NCBI RefSeq assembly: GCF_016918545.1
Contig: NZ_JAFFQC010000008.1
Location: forward strand, 1-64,000
Length of the DNA: 64,000 bases
DNA from: Desulfobulbus alkaliphilus
GTDB lineage: Bacteria > Desulfobacterota > Desulfobulbia > Desulfobulbales > Desulfobulbaceae
Direction of reading: 5' to 3'
The position numbers and the translations under genes were made by a program. This document shows positions 42,632-51,678 of this stretch, one piece after another. Under the pieces are notes generated by a model. That model did not search any database, was not told the origin of the DNA, and worked only from the letters and a program-made list of their open reading frames with translations. How positions within the stretch are numbered: the stretch's first letter is position 1; each line of letters begins with the position of its first letter.

Positions 42632-43174
42632 ATGCGAAAAAAAATGATACTCGCCGCAGCCCTGGTCTTTGCCATGGCCACAGCTGCCCAGGCCGATTCC
42701 ACGCTTTCGGGATCATTTTTTAACAAAAGTAAAGGGTCCAATCATCATAACACCTACATTCTTACCAGCCAGAGTACCCACACTCATCCCTCCAAGGGTG
42801 AACAAGGTACTGAAAACAAGGCTCAAGGCACTCTGGTCAAGGCCGACGTACACAATGAGATCAGAAGAGCCGGGAACATCAGCAGTATGATCAAAGGTGG
42901 TAATGACAACCAGGCCAATGCCGCTTCCATCGCTGTCAACGGCAATGCATCGGTGACCGGATCCCTGAACAACAGGGTGGACACCAAAGGCAACATCACC
43001 AGCATGGTAAGAAACGGTGATCAGAATCTGGCCAATGCCGCCTCAATTTCTGTTTCTGGCGCGGTCATTGATGGTCACATCATCAACAACGTGCAAAGAA
43101 CCGGCGATATCTCTGCCCTGGTCCAGAACGGCAGTAATAACCAGGCCAACGCCGCTGCCATCTCCATTCATTAA
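42632..43174 (+). CDS. Secreted Asn/Gly/Ala-repeat protein 1 (curlin-like candidate)
   Basis: 180 residues. The ATG follows AGGAGGTAGATGC. A signal peptide (MILAAALVFAMATAAQAD) precedes a Ser/His/Asn-rich segment, then three tandem repeats of about 39 residues. Each reads roughly N-x-V-x5-G-N-I-S-x-M-V-x-N-G-x-x-N-x-ANAASI-x-V. Evenly spaced Asn, Gly and small residues alternating with Ile/Val, ending in ANAASI, are what beta-solenoid or amyloid-type subunits look like; CsgA repeats use a similar Asn/Gln-Gly logic but are ~22 residues long. First gene after the sigma-54 promoter. A CsgG-like pore is encoded further on, so it is likely secreted to the surface. MITE copy I is inserted exactly at its stop codon. 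Confidence 0.7.
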   Translation: MRKKMILAAALVFAMATAAQADSTLSGSFFNKSKGSNHHNTYILTSQSTHTHPSKGEQGTENKAQGTLVKADVHNEIRRAGNISSMIKGGNDNQANAASIAVNGNASVTGSLNNRVDTKGNITSMVRNGDQNLANAASISVSGAVIDGHIINNVQRTGDISALVQNGSNNQANAAAISIH

Positions 43175-43392
43175 CCTGGATCCGTGAGCGTTCGTCCGTG
43201 CGTCAGCTTTATTGTCTGTGACCGTTCGATTAAAGTAAACTTTATCGGACGGTTACGGGCAATGAAGATGGCGTGCGCACGGACGCCCCGAAGGGCGGCT
43301 GGTGAAGGTTCTCTTTAAGGATTCTGCTAAAATTGTAATAAGATTACAACAAGATATATCCAAAACAAGCGTCCAGCCGTCACGGATTCAGG
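43175..43392 (-). repeat. MITE-like repeat, copy I (long form, reverse), inserted at a stop codon
   Basis: 218 bp, CCTGGATCCGTGAGCG to CACGGATTCAGG. Perfect 5-bp duplication ATTAA (43170-43174 and 43393-43397); the left copy contains the TAA stop of the preceding gene. It separates the first repeat-protein gene from the rest of the operon. Confidence 0.93.
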
Positions 43393-43478
43393 ATTAAACC
43401 CAGGGGTTCCCATGCCGGCCCGACAATGGCTGGGGCATGGGAAACCTCCTACATTTCAGAAGAATTTCGGAGGACCAG

Positions 43479-44072
43479 ATGAAAACCATCCCAATAACCC
43501 TGCTCGGAGCGATACTCCTGGCTCCCGTCCTTGCCGGCGCCGATCTACTCAATATCCGCGCGGAAAACCAGGTGGAAAAAGGGGTACACCATGCGGTGGT
43601 GCAAGGGAACAATACTGTTGCCAATGCCTCCTCCATCCACATCCGGCAGAGCAACGCCAGGGAAATCAGCAACCTGGTCAGTGCGAGCGGCACTGTTTCC
43701 GCCTCGGCAACAGGTCATACCAACACGGTCAACAGTGCTTCCGTGCTCCTGGAGGACGCTACGGCCGGAAAAATCCATAATCGTGTCTCTGTCAAGGATC
43801 TCAACAATACCGTGCACGGCAGCAACAATGTGGCCAATATCGGCTCGGTCATGGTGCGTCAGGCCGCCACCGGTGCCGTTGATAACTCCCTGGAGGGAGG
43901 CAGTGTCCGTGGCGTGGTTCGCGGCGACAGCAATCGGCTCAACATCGGTTCCGTTCAGGTGAACAGCAATCATCGCGGCACCATCACCACCAGGATGGAC
44001 ACAGGCAACATCTCGGTGGCCATATCAGGAAAAAACACCGATATCGCTGTTGATTCGGTCATTATTGAATAG
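43479..44072 (+). CDS. Secreted Asn/Gly/Ala-repeat protein 2
   Basis: 197 residues; the ATG follows CGGAGGACCAG. The signal peptide MKTIPITLLGAILLAPVLAG is clear. The rest is about five repeats of 35-36 residues with the pattern N-x-V-x5-V-x-G-x-N-x-V-ANAxSI-x-V/I (for instance VVQGNNTVANASSIHI, VHGSNNVANIGSVMV, VVRGDSNRLNIGSVQV). It is clearly related in design to the protein at 42632 but more diverged between repeats. By analogy with curli the pair could be a major and a minor (nucleator) subunit; which is which is not shown by the sequence. Confidence 0.7.
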   Translation: MKTIPITLLGAILLAPVLAGADLLNIRAENQVEKGVHHAVVQGNNTVANASSIHIRQSNAREISNLVSASGTVSASATGHTNTVNSASVLLEDATAGKIHNRVSVKDLNNTVHGSNNVANIGSVMVRQAATGAVDNSLEGGSVRGVVRGDSNRLNIGSVQVNSNHRGTITTRMDTGNISVAISGKNTDIAVDSVIIE

Positions 44073-44087
44073 CAGGGAGGACAGGTC

Positions 44088-44411
44088 ATGCCATTGCGCG
44101 CAATAGTCTTGTGGACGGTCTGCATCCTCTCAGGGGGCCTGGCGGCCGCCTGTCTGGCCAATGATCTCGATGACGGCATTGAAATCGATGACAGCATCGA
44201 ACAGTACAGCACCATCGGCAACCGTCCCGATCTCAATTTTTCCTACCTGGCCCAACGTGCCCGCTCCCGAGCGGCAACCGGTACCGGCGGCATAGTCCGC
44301 ACCAGGGAGGGGGTTCTCAACAGTGTCATCCTTGAACCGGGGTCTCAGTTGCATGGCGACATCGTCATCATTGATCAGTCCAGGGGCGACAAGACCATTA
44401 TCGCTGAATAA
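44088..44411 (+). CDS. Small secreted protein of the curli-like operon
   Basis: 107 residues, ribosome site GGGAGGACAGG. A signal peptide (IVLWTVCILSGGLAAACLA) precedes an acidic segment (NDLDDGIEIDDSIEQY). The C-terminal end (GVLNSVILEPGSQLHGDIVIID) looks like one or two beta-solenoid-type strands. I do not recognise a family. Lying between the repeat proteins and the CsgG-like gene, it may be a chaperone or capping factor, as CsgC, CsgE and CsgF are in curli systems, but there is no visible similarity to those. Confidence 0.6.
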   Translation: MPLRAIVLWTVCILSGGLAAACLANDLDDGIEIDDSIEQYSTIGNRPDLNFSYLAQRARSRAATGTGGIVRTREGVLNSVILEPGSQLHGDIVIIDQSRGDKTIIAE

Positions 44412-44432
44412 CTCGTGCATCGAGGCAAAGGT

Positions 44433-45899
44433 ATGTTGTATTCGAAACAAAGAACACCGGGCTGGAAAAAGTGGCGCAAGGTCGTTCCGGTGCCGCTCAT
44501 GGCTTTATTGCTGACCTCCTGCGCGCAGGTCGATCCCCGAAGGGTTGATATCGATCTGCAGCCAAGCCTGCCCGAGATCAAAGTCACCAGCTTTGACCAG
44601 CCATTGGCCGACCTGGGGAAAATGAGCCAGATCTACGGTAAACGCGTCATCATCCAGGGGCAGGACATTGCCGACCACACCGGCCTTTCCCAGTATGGGT
44701 TTGGAGAAATACCCCGGGATATCACGGAAATGACCAAGAGCGCCCTCAATTCCATCGGCGGCAACGTGGTCTACATCCCCTATGTCCCTGTATTCATCAA
44801 CAATCAGATGGTCACCGGCTATTCCGATTTCCGGGATAAATATATTCCTGACATCGTTCTATCCGGCGGGATTACCGAATTTGACCGCGGCCTGCAGACC
44901 CGTGGCGCCAATACTGATTTCGGCGTGACCACCCGACCTTTCAATGTCAATGAATCCTGGGTGCCAAATGATTTCATTTCCGTTGATTATGGTCAGGGGA
45001 CCAAGGAAAGCCTGGCGCGTATTACCCTGGATTTTAATCTGGTTGACTTCAGAACCATGTCCGGAGTTGCCCGCATGCAGACAGTCAACTCCATCGATGT
45101 GTATAAGGGGCTGGCTGCCAAAGAGCTTGGGTTCACCATTTTCGGACCCAGTTTCGGCTTCAAGGGTACGGTGACCAAGGTACAGGGCCGTCATGCCGCC
45201 ATTCGCCTGCTCGTGCAAACCAGTGTGCTTCAGATTGTCGGCAAATATCTGTACCTGCCCTACTGGAAGCTGATACCGGAAATGCCGCCTGATCCGGTGG
45301 TTCTTGAACGAATCGCGGGAACCTACCGGCAACTCAGTGACCGGGACAAGATTGCCGAGATCCAAACCTGTCTGTATCTGAAAGGATACAATGTGTCCGT
45401 TGACGGCCGCCTTGATACACGAACACGCGAGGCCCTGGCCCGGTTCAAACCAGACGCCCAGGCAGCAGGCGCTCCACCGGATGCGGCCCTCTATATCGAG
45501 TTGTGGAGCTCCCTGGCCGACGATATGGATCAGGTGGCCGAACGTCGGCAACTGCTCGCCAGAAACCTGGAAGCCTTTGAAGCAGGGGAACGGATCGCCC
45601 GTACACCGGCCCGTGTACCGGTACGGGTCAACCCGGATCCCGCCGGCGGTCGCAAGACCGCACCGAAAACAGAAGCGGCAACCCCGGCAAAAATGGTGCC
45701 GGCGCCCTCTCCCTCGGCCGCAGCCACCGCTGTTGCCCAGGCGCAGCCCGATGAGAACGTTGGAGATGAAGCAGCCCCGGCAGCCGAGCAAAAGGAAAAA
45801 GACCAGGAAAATATTGCCCGAATCATGCGCAGGCCCTATCTACCAGGCAACACGTATTCCGTGGAGGCTTTGATCAATGAAAGAGCAGTGGTCGAATAG
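44433..45899 (+). CDS. CsgG-like secretion pore lipoprotein with peptidoglycan-binding extension
   Basis: 488 residues; the ATG at 44433 follows GAGGCAAAGG. A lipobox LLTSC gives Cys30. Residues ~45-290 resemble CsgG: IQGQDIADHTGLSQYG, YIPDIVLSGGITEFDRG, ARITLDFNLVDFRTM, and a VQTSVLQIVGKYL helix end. CsgG forms the nonameric outer-membrane channel through which curli subunits leave. After it comes a peptidoglycan-binding_1-like module (IAEIQTCLYLKGYNVSVDG ... ALARFK, ~310-345), then a Pro/Ala-rich linker and a short tail. This extension is absent from E. coli CsgG (about 277 residues) and could anchor the pore to the wall. Confidence 0.8.
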   Translation: MLYSKQRTPGWKKWRKVVPVPLMALLLTSCAQVDPRRVDIDLQPSLPEIKVTSFDQPLADLGKMSQIYGKRVIIQGQDIADHTGLSQYGFGEIPRDITEMTKSALNSIGGNVVYIPYVPVFINNQMVTGYSDFRDKYIPDIVLSGGITEFDRGLQTRGANTDFGVTTRPFNVNESWVPNDFISVDYGQGTKESLARITLDFNLVDFRTMSGVARMQTVNSIDVYKGLAAKELGFTIFGPSFGFKGTVTKVQGRHAAIRLLVQTSVLQIVGKYLYLPYWKLIPEMPPDPVVLERIAGTYRQLSDRDKIAEIQTCLYLKGYNVSVDGRLDTRTREALARFKPDAQAAGAPPDAALYIELWSSLADDMDQVAERRQLLARNLEAFEAGERIARTPARVPVRVNPDPAGGRKTAPKTEAATPAKMVPAPSPSAAATAVAQAQPDENVGDEAAPAAEQKEKDQENIARIMRRPYLPGNTYSVEALINERAVVE

Positions 45900-46197
45900 A
45901 TTTCGCAGCGGTTTTTTAGCGGGGGCGCTGGTTGCCCTGTTGAGCTGCCTGTTGATGGCTGCAGTCTCCCACCCCTCGTCAACCCTGCCGGTGGCTGTGC
46001 TGCCTCCGGAAACCAAAGGGACAACACCGCTGTCCCTTGCCGGCCGCTATCAGATAGCTGCCTGCTCGGTGGACAGAGGAGGATGCGGAGTTTTTATCCT
46101 GGATACCGCAACCGGAATCACCAAGATTGTTTATGGTAAAGGGCCTGATGGCCGTACCGTCAATCATCTGGGAAAACCCTATGCACACATCCCCTGA
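45877..46197 (+). CDS. Small membrane-anchored protein
   Basis: 106 residues, starting inside the end of the CsgG-like gene (23-base overlap). One membrane helix (residues ~11-30, GFLAGALVALLSCLLMAAV) precedes a ~65-residue periplasmic domain with two cysteines (AACSVDRGGCGVFILDT) likely to be paired. No known family. The overlap implies coupled translation with the pore gene. Confidence 0.6.
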   Translation: MKEQWSNRFRSGFLAGALVALLSCLLMAAVSHPSSTLPVAVLPPETKGTTPLSLAGRYQIAACSVDRGGCGVFILDTATGITKIVYGKGPDGRTVNHLGKPYAHIP

Positions 46198-46347
46198 AGG
46201 GCAGCAGCGGCAAAAGACAAGAGCACTCCCTTGCATCATTGTAACCCGCACTCCTCTTTCCGCTGGAAGAGCACCTGTTCCCGCAGAGCCGAGCGTAGGG
46301 CCATATATCATAATGAACCAAAAATACCTCTATCCAAGGAGATTGAC

Positions 46348-47520
46348 ATGCAATACCTGTCGTTCAACAAGACTGCGCCACTGCTAACCAGGCGGGCCAG
46401 GCTGCTGCTTTTCTCGGTGTTGGCCCTTGGTCTGACATTGCTCATTGCTCCGGCCAGCACCACGGCCTCCACCCTCCAGGGGGGCTATGGTCTGAAGATT
46501 TTTCGGGTTGAATCAGGACTGTACCCTTTTGTCCACGTCTATATGCGCACCTTTGACCAGGATATGAATCCTCTGGTGAATCTCAATGTGCTCAACATCG
46601 GTGTCATGGTCCAGGGACGAGCATATGATCCGCGCAAAAAACAATACTTCATCCAGCCGATTCGCAACCGTGAAGAGGCCATCCGTTCCATCCTGGTCCT
46701 CGATACGGACAAGAAGCTGCAAGGGGTCGAGTTTGAGAACCTGGTCCGGGCGGCTGCCCGCTTCATCGATGCCAAAAGGCCCCAGGATCAAATCGCGATC
46801 GTGGCCCTTGACAGCAGCAGTGAAGGCTACACGATCCTTTCCAACTTTGAACGGGAACCTGCCGCATTGGGTCGTCGTCTTGCCGACCTGCAGCCAAGGG
46901 CGGATAAAATCCGTCTGTATGACGGCGTGGCTGGAGCCATGCAGCTTGCAGGAGGTGTTGGCGGTGGTTCGGCCAGCAGCACGATTGATTATCCTGTGTC
47001 CACCTCCATCGTCATTCTCGCCACCGGCAAGGATGACGACAGTGCCATCAACCGCTCTGACCTGATGACCAGGATTGCCAACCTGCCTCTTCCGATCCCG
47101 ATCTATTCCCTTGGCTTCACCGCTGGGAACAGTACCGGGCAGCGCAACCTCCAGGCCCTGTCCACCAATTCTTTCGGCAAACATTATCCCATCAGCGCTA
47201 CCCACGACACCATAACCCGCAGTATCGAGAATATACAGAACATCATGCAGAGTGACTATGTCCTCACCTTCCGTGCCTATATTCCTGTTGACGGTGGCCG
47301 GCACAACGTCAAAATCGGGGTGGAATACCCCACCGACAGCGGTATCATGTACTATGACAGCTCCACCTTCGAGGCTCTTGAACCGCCCACCTTTCCCCAG
47401 ATTTTAGAAGCCCAGCAGAAACTCGACGCCATCATGCCGGCGCTCAACAATGAAGAGTTGTACCTGAAAAACCCCTTTACGCCGCAACCTGTGGTCCAGC
47501 CGGTTGCCGCCGGTCGATAA
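46348..47520 (+). CDS. Exported VWA-domain protein with atypical MIDAS
   Basis: 390 residues; the ATG follows AAGGAG. A signal peptide (LLLFSVLALGLTLLIAPASTTAS) leads to a VWA fold: SILVLDTDKKLQG, AARFIDAKRPQDQIAIVALDS, LYDGVAGAMQLA, STSIVILATGKDDDSA and YSLGF. The metal site expected as DxSxS reads DTDKK, so the MIDAS is altered, while the later Asp/Thr positions look kept. The tail carries a beta domain (DYVLTFRAYIPVDGGRHNVKIGVEYP). VWA proteins mediate protein contacts. It is next to an FHA-ABC transporter and kinase/phosphatase genes, a setting also seen around other phospho-regulated secretion systems. Confidence 0.8.
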   Translation: MQYLSFNKTAPLLTRRARLLLFSVLALGLTLLIAPASTTASTLQGGYGLKIFRVESGLYPFVHVYMRTFDQDMNPLVNLNVLNIGVMVQGRAYDPRKKQYFIQPIRNREEAIRSILVLDTDKKLQGVEFENLVRAAARFIDAKRPQDQIAIVALDSSSEGYTILSNFEREPAALGRRLADLQPRADKIRLYDGVAGAMQLAGGVGGGSASSTIDYPVSTSIVILATGKDDDSAINRSDLMTRIANLPLPIPIYSLGFTAGNSTGQRNLQALSTNSFGKHYPISATHDTITRSIENIQNIMQSDYVLTFRAYIPVDGGRHNVKIGVEYPTDSGIMYYDSSTFEALEPPTFPQILEAQQKLDAIMPALNNEELYLKNPFTPQPVVQPVAAGR

Positions 47521-47558
47521 TTCCCACCCCCGTCCGGATACAGCCGGTTGATGTCCTC

Positions 47559-50279
47559 ATGACCCGGAAAGACCCTCTTCAGCAGAAAAAGTCCGAACCA
47601 CATCTGCACATGTTGCCGCGGGCAACACCGCGGGAGCCGCTACAGCTTCTGCACGATTGCCCGCGGATCGATCAGGCCCACGCGGCCTATCTGGTGGCTC
47701 TGGACACCGGCGTCTCATACCGGGAGTTCCGGCTCGGCACCATTGGGGTGAACATTGGTCGTGATGCCGATCAATGTGATATCGTTGTTGCCGGACCTGG
47801 TGTTTCTCGACTGCATGCCCATATCCGGGCCGATGCGATGGGCATTTTTCACCTCAAGGATCAGGGTTCAACCAATGGTCTGTTCATCAACGGCATCCCA
47901 ATCCAGGCCAGGACCGCCCTCAACGATGGGGATCTGATCGGTCTCGGCCGCAGCAACGATCCTCACCTGCGCTTCCAGAAGCAGAGCATCCGAGCTCCTC
48001 GCCATCTCACCCTGCCCCCCCGCGCCCAATGGCTTATCGGCCGTGCCTCGGACTGTGATCTGCCCCTGCCAGGCGAACCCACCGTCAGCGCCCGACACGC
48101 CATCCTCACCAGACAGGGAACCCACCTGCATATCCTTGACAACTCCAGCCGCAACGGACTCTGGGTCAACGGTGTGGCACGTCAAAAAAGCCTGCTCTGC
48201 TCCGATGACACCGTCGTTATCGGCACCACCCATTTTCGTTTTCACCTCGAGGCAGACGGGGCTCTGACCGCGGTGCAACGGCAGTACGGTCAAAGTATCA
48301 AGCTCGAGTGCGTCGGCCTGGGTCTCACCAGCAAGGAGCGGCGCCGTCCTGGAAAAATACTTGTTGACGACCTGACCCTTTCCCTGGAACCGGGAGAATT
48401 CATCGGTATTCTCGGCCCCAGCGGCGCCGGAAAAACCACTCTGTTATCCCTGCTTTCCGGCTTGATCCTTCCCGATCGGGGCGACGTCCTGGTCAACGAA
48501 ACTCCATTGGCCGCCACCGGAGACATGTTCCGGCATTCCATCGGCTATGTTCCTCAGGATGATATTCTCCACAGCGAACTGCGGGTGGAGGACAGTCTGG
48601 ATTATATCGCCCGCCTGCGCCTGCCCCCGGACATGACCCCTCTGCAGCGCGACAGCATCGTTTCCGCCACCATCGAAAACCTGGGCCTCAACCGGGTTCG
48701 TCACCGTCCCATCCATCAACTGAGCGGCGGCCAGCGCAAGCGGGTTTCCATTGGCGCGGAACTGATCGTCCGGCCAAGCATTCTTTTCCTCGATGAACCG
48801 AGCGCAGGGCTTGATCCCAGCAGCGAAGAACGGCTGATGCACCATTTTCGGACCATGGCCCGCAGCGGCACCACGGTGGTCATCACCACCCATGTCCTCT
48901 ACAACCTGGCCCTGCTCGACAAGGTAGCCATTCTTGCCCAGGGCAGGCTGGTCTTCTATGGTCACCCTGGCGAGGCGCTGGAATTTTTCAGTGAAAAGGG
49001 CCGGCCCCTGACCAGGGCGACCCGGATATTCGATCTGCTCACCGGGGAGAATCACCCCCGCGCAGCGGTTGCCAGGCATGCAGTCCTTGCCGACGAAGAG
49101 GAAATCGCCAGCAGGTATGCCCATCGATACCGAAAATCTCCCCTGTATTCTCGTCATATCGAGCAGCACCTCTCTCCTACCGCCCGTGCCCGACTCACCA
49201 GAAAAAAGGACGGGCGCATCGATACCCGGCCCGTTCTTCCCCCATTGACGATCTCCAGTCGCACCAGCCACGGCAGTGGCTCTCCATTGCTGACAGCAAA
49301 GACACCCTCCTGGATCCGCTCCTGGCTCATTCTCGCCTCCCGGCATGTGCACATCCGCTGTCTTGCCGGAAGACGACAACTGCTGTTGCTGTTCATTCCT
49401 CTGATCCTTGCGCTGGTGACTTTGTGCCAACAGATGCATGTCCCCCTTGGCGAAGAGGTGATCAGGGTGGAGAAAACAGCCCTGGAAGCAACGGTCGCCC
49501 AGGGAGGGCCGGTCATGGCACTGCAGCTCAAGGCCCTGCTTTCCCCTGCCGGCCACCAGGATCCCCGCTCCGCCGCCGAACTGTTGTATGCCCTGCGGTA
49601 CCAGGGCGTCGGCAATCTGCCCATCCCCCTGAGTGTTGCCCTGATGATGGTGATGACCGCAGTGTTTTGCGGCACCCTGATCTCCTGCACCGAAATTTCC
49701 GCGGAACAAGCCATTTACCGCCGCGAGCGAATGGCCAATCTGCCCATAACGGCCTATCTTGGTGCAAAGCTCCCCTTCTGCCTGACGATTACAGCCGGGC
49801 AATGTTTCGTGTTCCTCGCTCTCTGCTGGCTGCATCCTTCCCTGCGTCAGACGGCTTTCTTTTCCGTCTGGTTGACCATGACCGCCATCGCCTGGTGTTC
49901 GGTGACCATCGGCCTGTTCCTCAGCAGCCTCGATTCCTCCCCAGGTCGCTTTTCCGTACTCCTGGCCATAGCCGTAGTCCTGCCACAGCTGGTCTGCTCC
50001 GGTGGCATCGGGCCGGATTTTTATGCCCATATGCACCATCTGCTGCGGATCACCGCCGACCTGCTGCCTGCGCGCTGGGGGCTTGAGATGATCTGTACCG
50101 CACTGTACACACCCCTGCTCAATGGAGAAACACGCTGGATTGAGACCACCATCCGGGAAGTGATAGGTTTTGACTTCGGCAGATCGGTCTATTATAGTGG
50201 ATTGATTGTCCTAACGACCCAATCCCTTCTTTGGCTTTTTTTCAGTGCATGGCTTCTGAAACGCCGCGATCCCCGCTGA
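47559..50279 (+). CDS. Double-FHA ABC-2 type transporter (ABCG-like)
   Basis: 906 residues. Two FHA domains come first (~60-125 with IGRDADQCDIVV and VSRLHAHIR; ~160-230 with IGRASDCDLPL and VSARHAIL). An ABC ATPase follows: Walker A GPSGAGKTTLL (~286-296), Q-loop YVPQDD, signature LSGGQRKR (~388), Walker B ILFLDEPSAGLDP and a His switch TTHVL. After a linker, an ABC-2 permease with about six membrane helices occupies ~605-905. The order NBD then TMD, with FHA domains in front, is that of ABCG-like exporters. FHA domains bind phosphothreonine, which ties its activity to the adjacent Ser/Thr kinase. The substrate is unknown. No ribosome site is obvious at this ATG. Confidence 0.9.
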   Translation: MTRKDPLQQKKSEPHLHMLPRATPREPLQLLHDCPRIDQAHAAYLVALDTGVSYREFRLGTIGVNIGRDADQCDIVVAGPGVSRLHAHIRADAMGIFHLKDQGSTNGLFINGIPIQARTALNDGDLIGLGRSNDPHLRFQKQSIRAPRHLTLPPRAQWLIGRASDCDLPLPGEPTVSARHAILTRQGTHLHILDNSSRNGLWVNGVARQKSLLCSDDTVVIGTTHFRFHLEADGALTAVQRQYGQSIKLECVGLGLTSKERRRPGKILVDDLTLSLEPGEFIGILGPSGAGKTTLLSLLSGLILPDRGDVLVNETPLAATGDMFRHSIGYVPQDDILHSELRVEDSLDYIARLRLPPDMTPLQRDSIVSATIENLGLNRVRHRPIHQLSGGQRKRVSIGAELIVRPSILFLDEPSAGLDPSSEERLMHHFRTMARSGTTVVITTHVLYNLALLDKVAILAQGRLVFYGHPGEALEFFSEKGRPLTRATRIFDLLTGENHPRAAVARHAVLADEEEIASRYAHRYRKSPLYSRHIEQHLSPTARARLTRKKDGRIDTRPVLPPLTISSRTSHGSGSPLLTAKTPSWIRSWLILASRHVHIRCLAGRRQLLLLFIPLILALVTLCQQMHVPLGEEVIRVEKTALEATVAQGGPVMALQLKALLSPAGHQDPRSAAELLYALRYQGVGNLPIPLSVALMMVMTAVFCGTLISCTEISAEQAIYRRERMANLPITAYLGAKLPFCLTITAGQCFVFLALCWLHPSLRQTAFFSVWLTMTAIAWCSVTIGLFLSSLDSSPGRFSVLLAIAVVLPQLVCSGGIGPDFYAHMHHLLRITADLLPARWGLEMICTALYTPLLNGETRWIETTIREVIGFDFGRSVYYSGLIVLTTQSLLWLFFSAWLLKRRDPR

Positions 50280-51661
50280 ATGTCCCGGAAACACTTGCTG
50301 CCGGCAATCATCCTCAACATTCACCCACGAGTTCGACTCCCAGTGCTGCCGGGCAGCTGATTGCCGGCCGATACCTGCTCAAGCGCCCGCTGGGGGAGGG
50401 CGGCATGGGACATGTCTACCTGGCTGAAGATCAATTCCTGCTTCGGCAGGTAGCTGTGAAAACCATCCGTCCAGAGCTGAGCATGAACACAGAAGTTCGG
50501 GAGCGGATCAGAAGTGAATGCCGCATGCACGCCGCCATCGGTACTCACCCCCATATTGTCACCCTGTACGACTCTCTTTCCGATGACGGGCGACTGTATC
50601 TGATTATGGAATATTTTGCCGGTGAAACGCTGGCGCAGCGGCTTGCCGCCCGATGCGGGGACCCGCCTCTTCCCCTGGAGCAAACGCTAGCTATCGTTCA
50701 CCAGATCCTCCAAGCCCTGGCCTGCATTCACAGCCATGATATTGTCCATCGCGATATTAAAACGGCAAACATACTCATCAGGGGTCAGGGGGACAATCTA
50801 TGGCTGGTGAAACTGACTGATTTTGGGATCGCCCGGGTCGAGACCGGCTGGCATGGCCAGACCAGCCTGACCCAAATCGGCGGGCAAGGCCCGGGCACCC
50901 CGGCCTACATGGCGCCTGAGCGCATCGATTCCCGGGCCTTCGGTACTATCAGGCCCGCCACCGATCTCTACGCGGTCGGCATTATACTCTATGAATTGTT
51001 GACTGGAGCGCCTCCCTTCAGCGGCACAATGGCCGAGGTATTCACCGGGCACCTCATGCAGGCCCCGGACCTGGAGAGAGTGCCGGCGTCAGTCCCGGCT
51101 GGACTGCGGACGATTCTGGACAAGGCGCTTGCCAAGCAACCGTTGGACCGGTACCAGCATGCCGACGCTTTTGCCTCTGCGCTCACCGCCGCGGCCGCAA
51201 TTCCTCTTCCCCCACCTGTGTACTCGCCAGGCCAGGAACAAGCGACTCTCGTCGCCGGCAGCTTCCCTCCCGCAAAGGAGGCCGCGACCATTCTCATCCC
51301 TGCGCAAGAAGTCTCGAGCCGCATCACCTGGAACAGAACCCGGATCACTGTTGCTGTTCTCCTGCTGACAACCGCGGTCCTTTTGTATTTTGGTCTTCGT
51401 TTCCTGCTCCATCAACCTCTGAGCAGCCAGTTTACCGAAACGGCCCGACCGATGCAGACCGTACCTGCCGAGGTGGATATCGAACCTGGCGCTATCCGGA
51501 GCACCGGAAGCAGGGAGCAGAGCGGATCAGCCCTGCAAACCGTCGAGGAAGCGCGTCGAGGCAGCCATACCTCGACACCCCCAGGCGGCCAGAACAATGC
51601 CAATGAAACCTCGTCCTCGGAATGGCAGGTTCTGGAGCAGCAAACCCGAAAAATTCGCTGA
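50249..51661 (+). CDS. Membrane-anchored Ser/Thr protein kinase (PknB-like)
   Basis: 470 residues, overlapping the transporter gene by 31 bases. The kinase domain (~35-300) has the Gly loop LGEGGMGHVYLA, Lys in VAVKTIRPE, catalytic HRDIKTANIL, DFGIAR, a GTPAYMAPE activation-loop end and DLYAVGIILYELLTG. All catalytic residues are intact. A membrane helix (~366-388, VAVLLLTTAVLLYFGLRFLL) and a ~80-residue Ser/Thr/Pro-rich extracytoplasmic tail follow. It probably phosphorylates Thr residues read by the three FHA domains encoded in this locus. Confidence 0.93.
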   Translation: MASETPRSPLNVPETLAAGNHPQHSPTSSTPSAAGQLIAGRYLLKRPLGEGGMGHVYLAEDQFLLRQVAVKTIRPELSMNTEVRERIRSECRMHAAIGTHPHIVTLYDSLSDDGRLYLIMEYFAGETLAQRLAARCGDPPLPLEQTLAIVHQILQALACIHSHDIVHRDIKTANILIRGQGDNLWLVKLTDFGIARVETGWHGQTSLTQIGGQGPGTPAYMAPERIDSRAFGTIRPATDLYAVGIILYELLTGAPPFSGTMAEVFTGHLMQAPDLERVPASVPAGLRTILDKALAKQPLDRYQHADAFASALTAAAAIPLPPPVYSPGQEQATLVAGSFPPAKEAATILIPAQEVSSRITWNRTRITVAVLLLTTAVLLYFGLRFLLHQPLSSQFTETARPMQTVPAEVDIEPGAIRSTGSREQSGSALQTVEEARRGSHTSTPPGGQNNANETSSSEWQVLEQQTRKIR

Positions 51662-51678
51662 CCAGGGTCTTGAAATCC

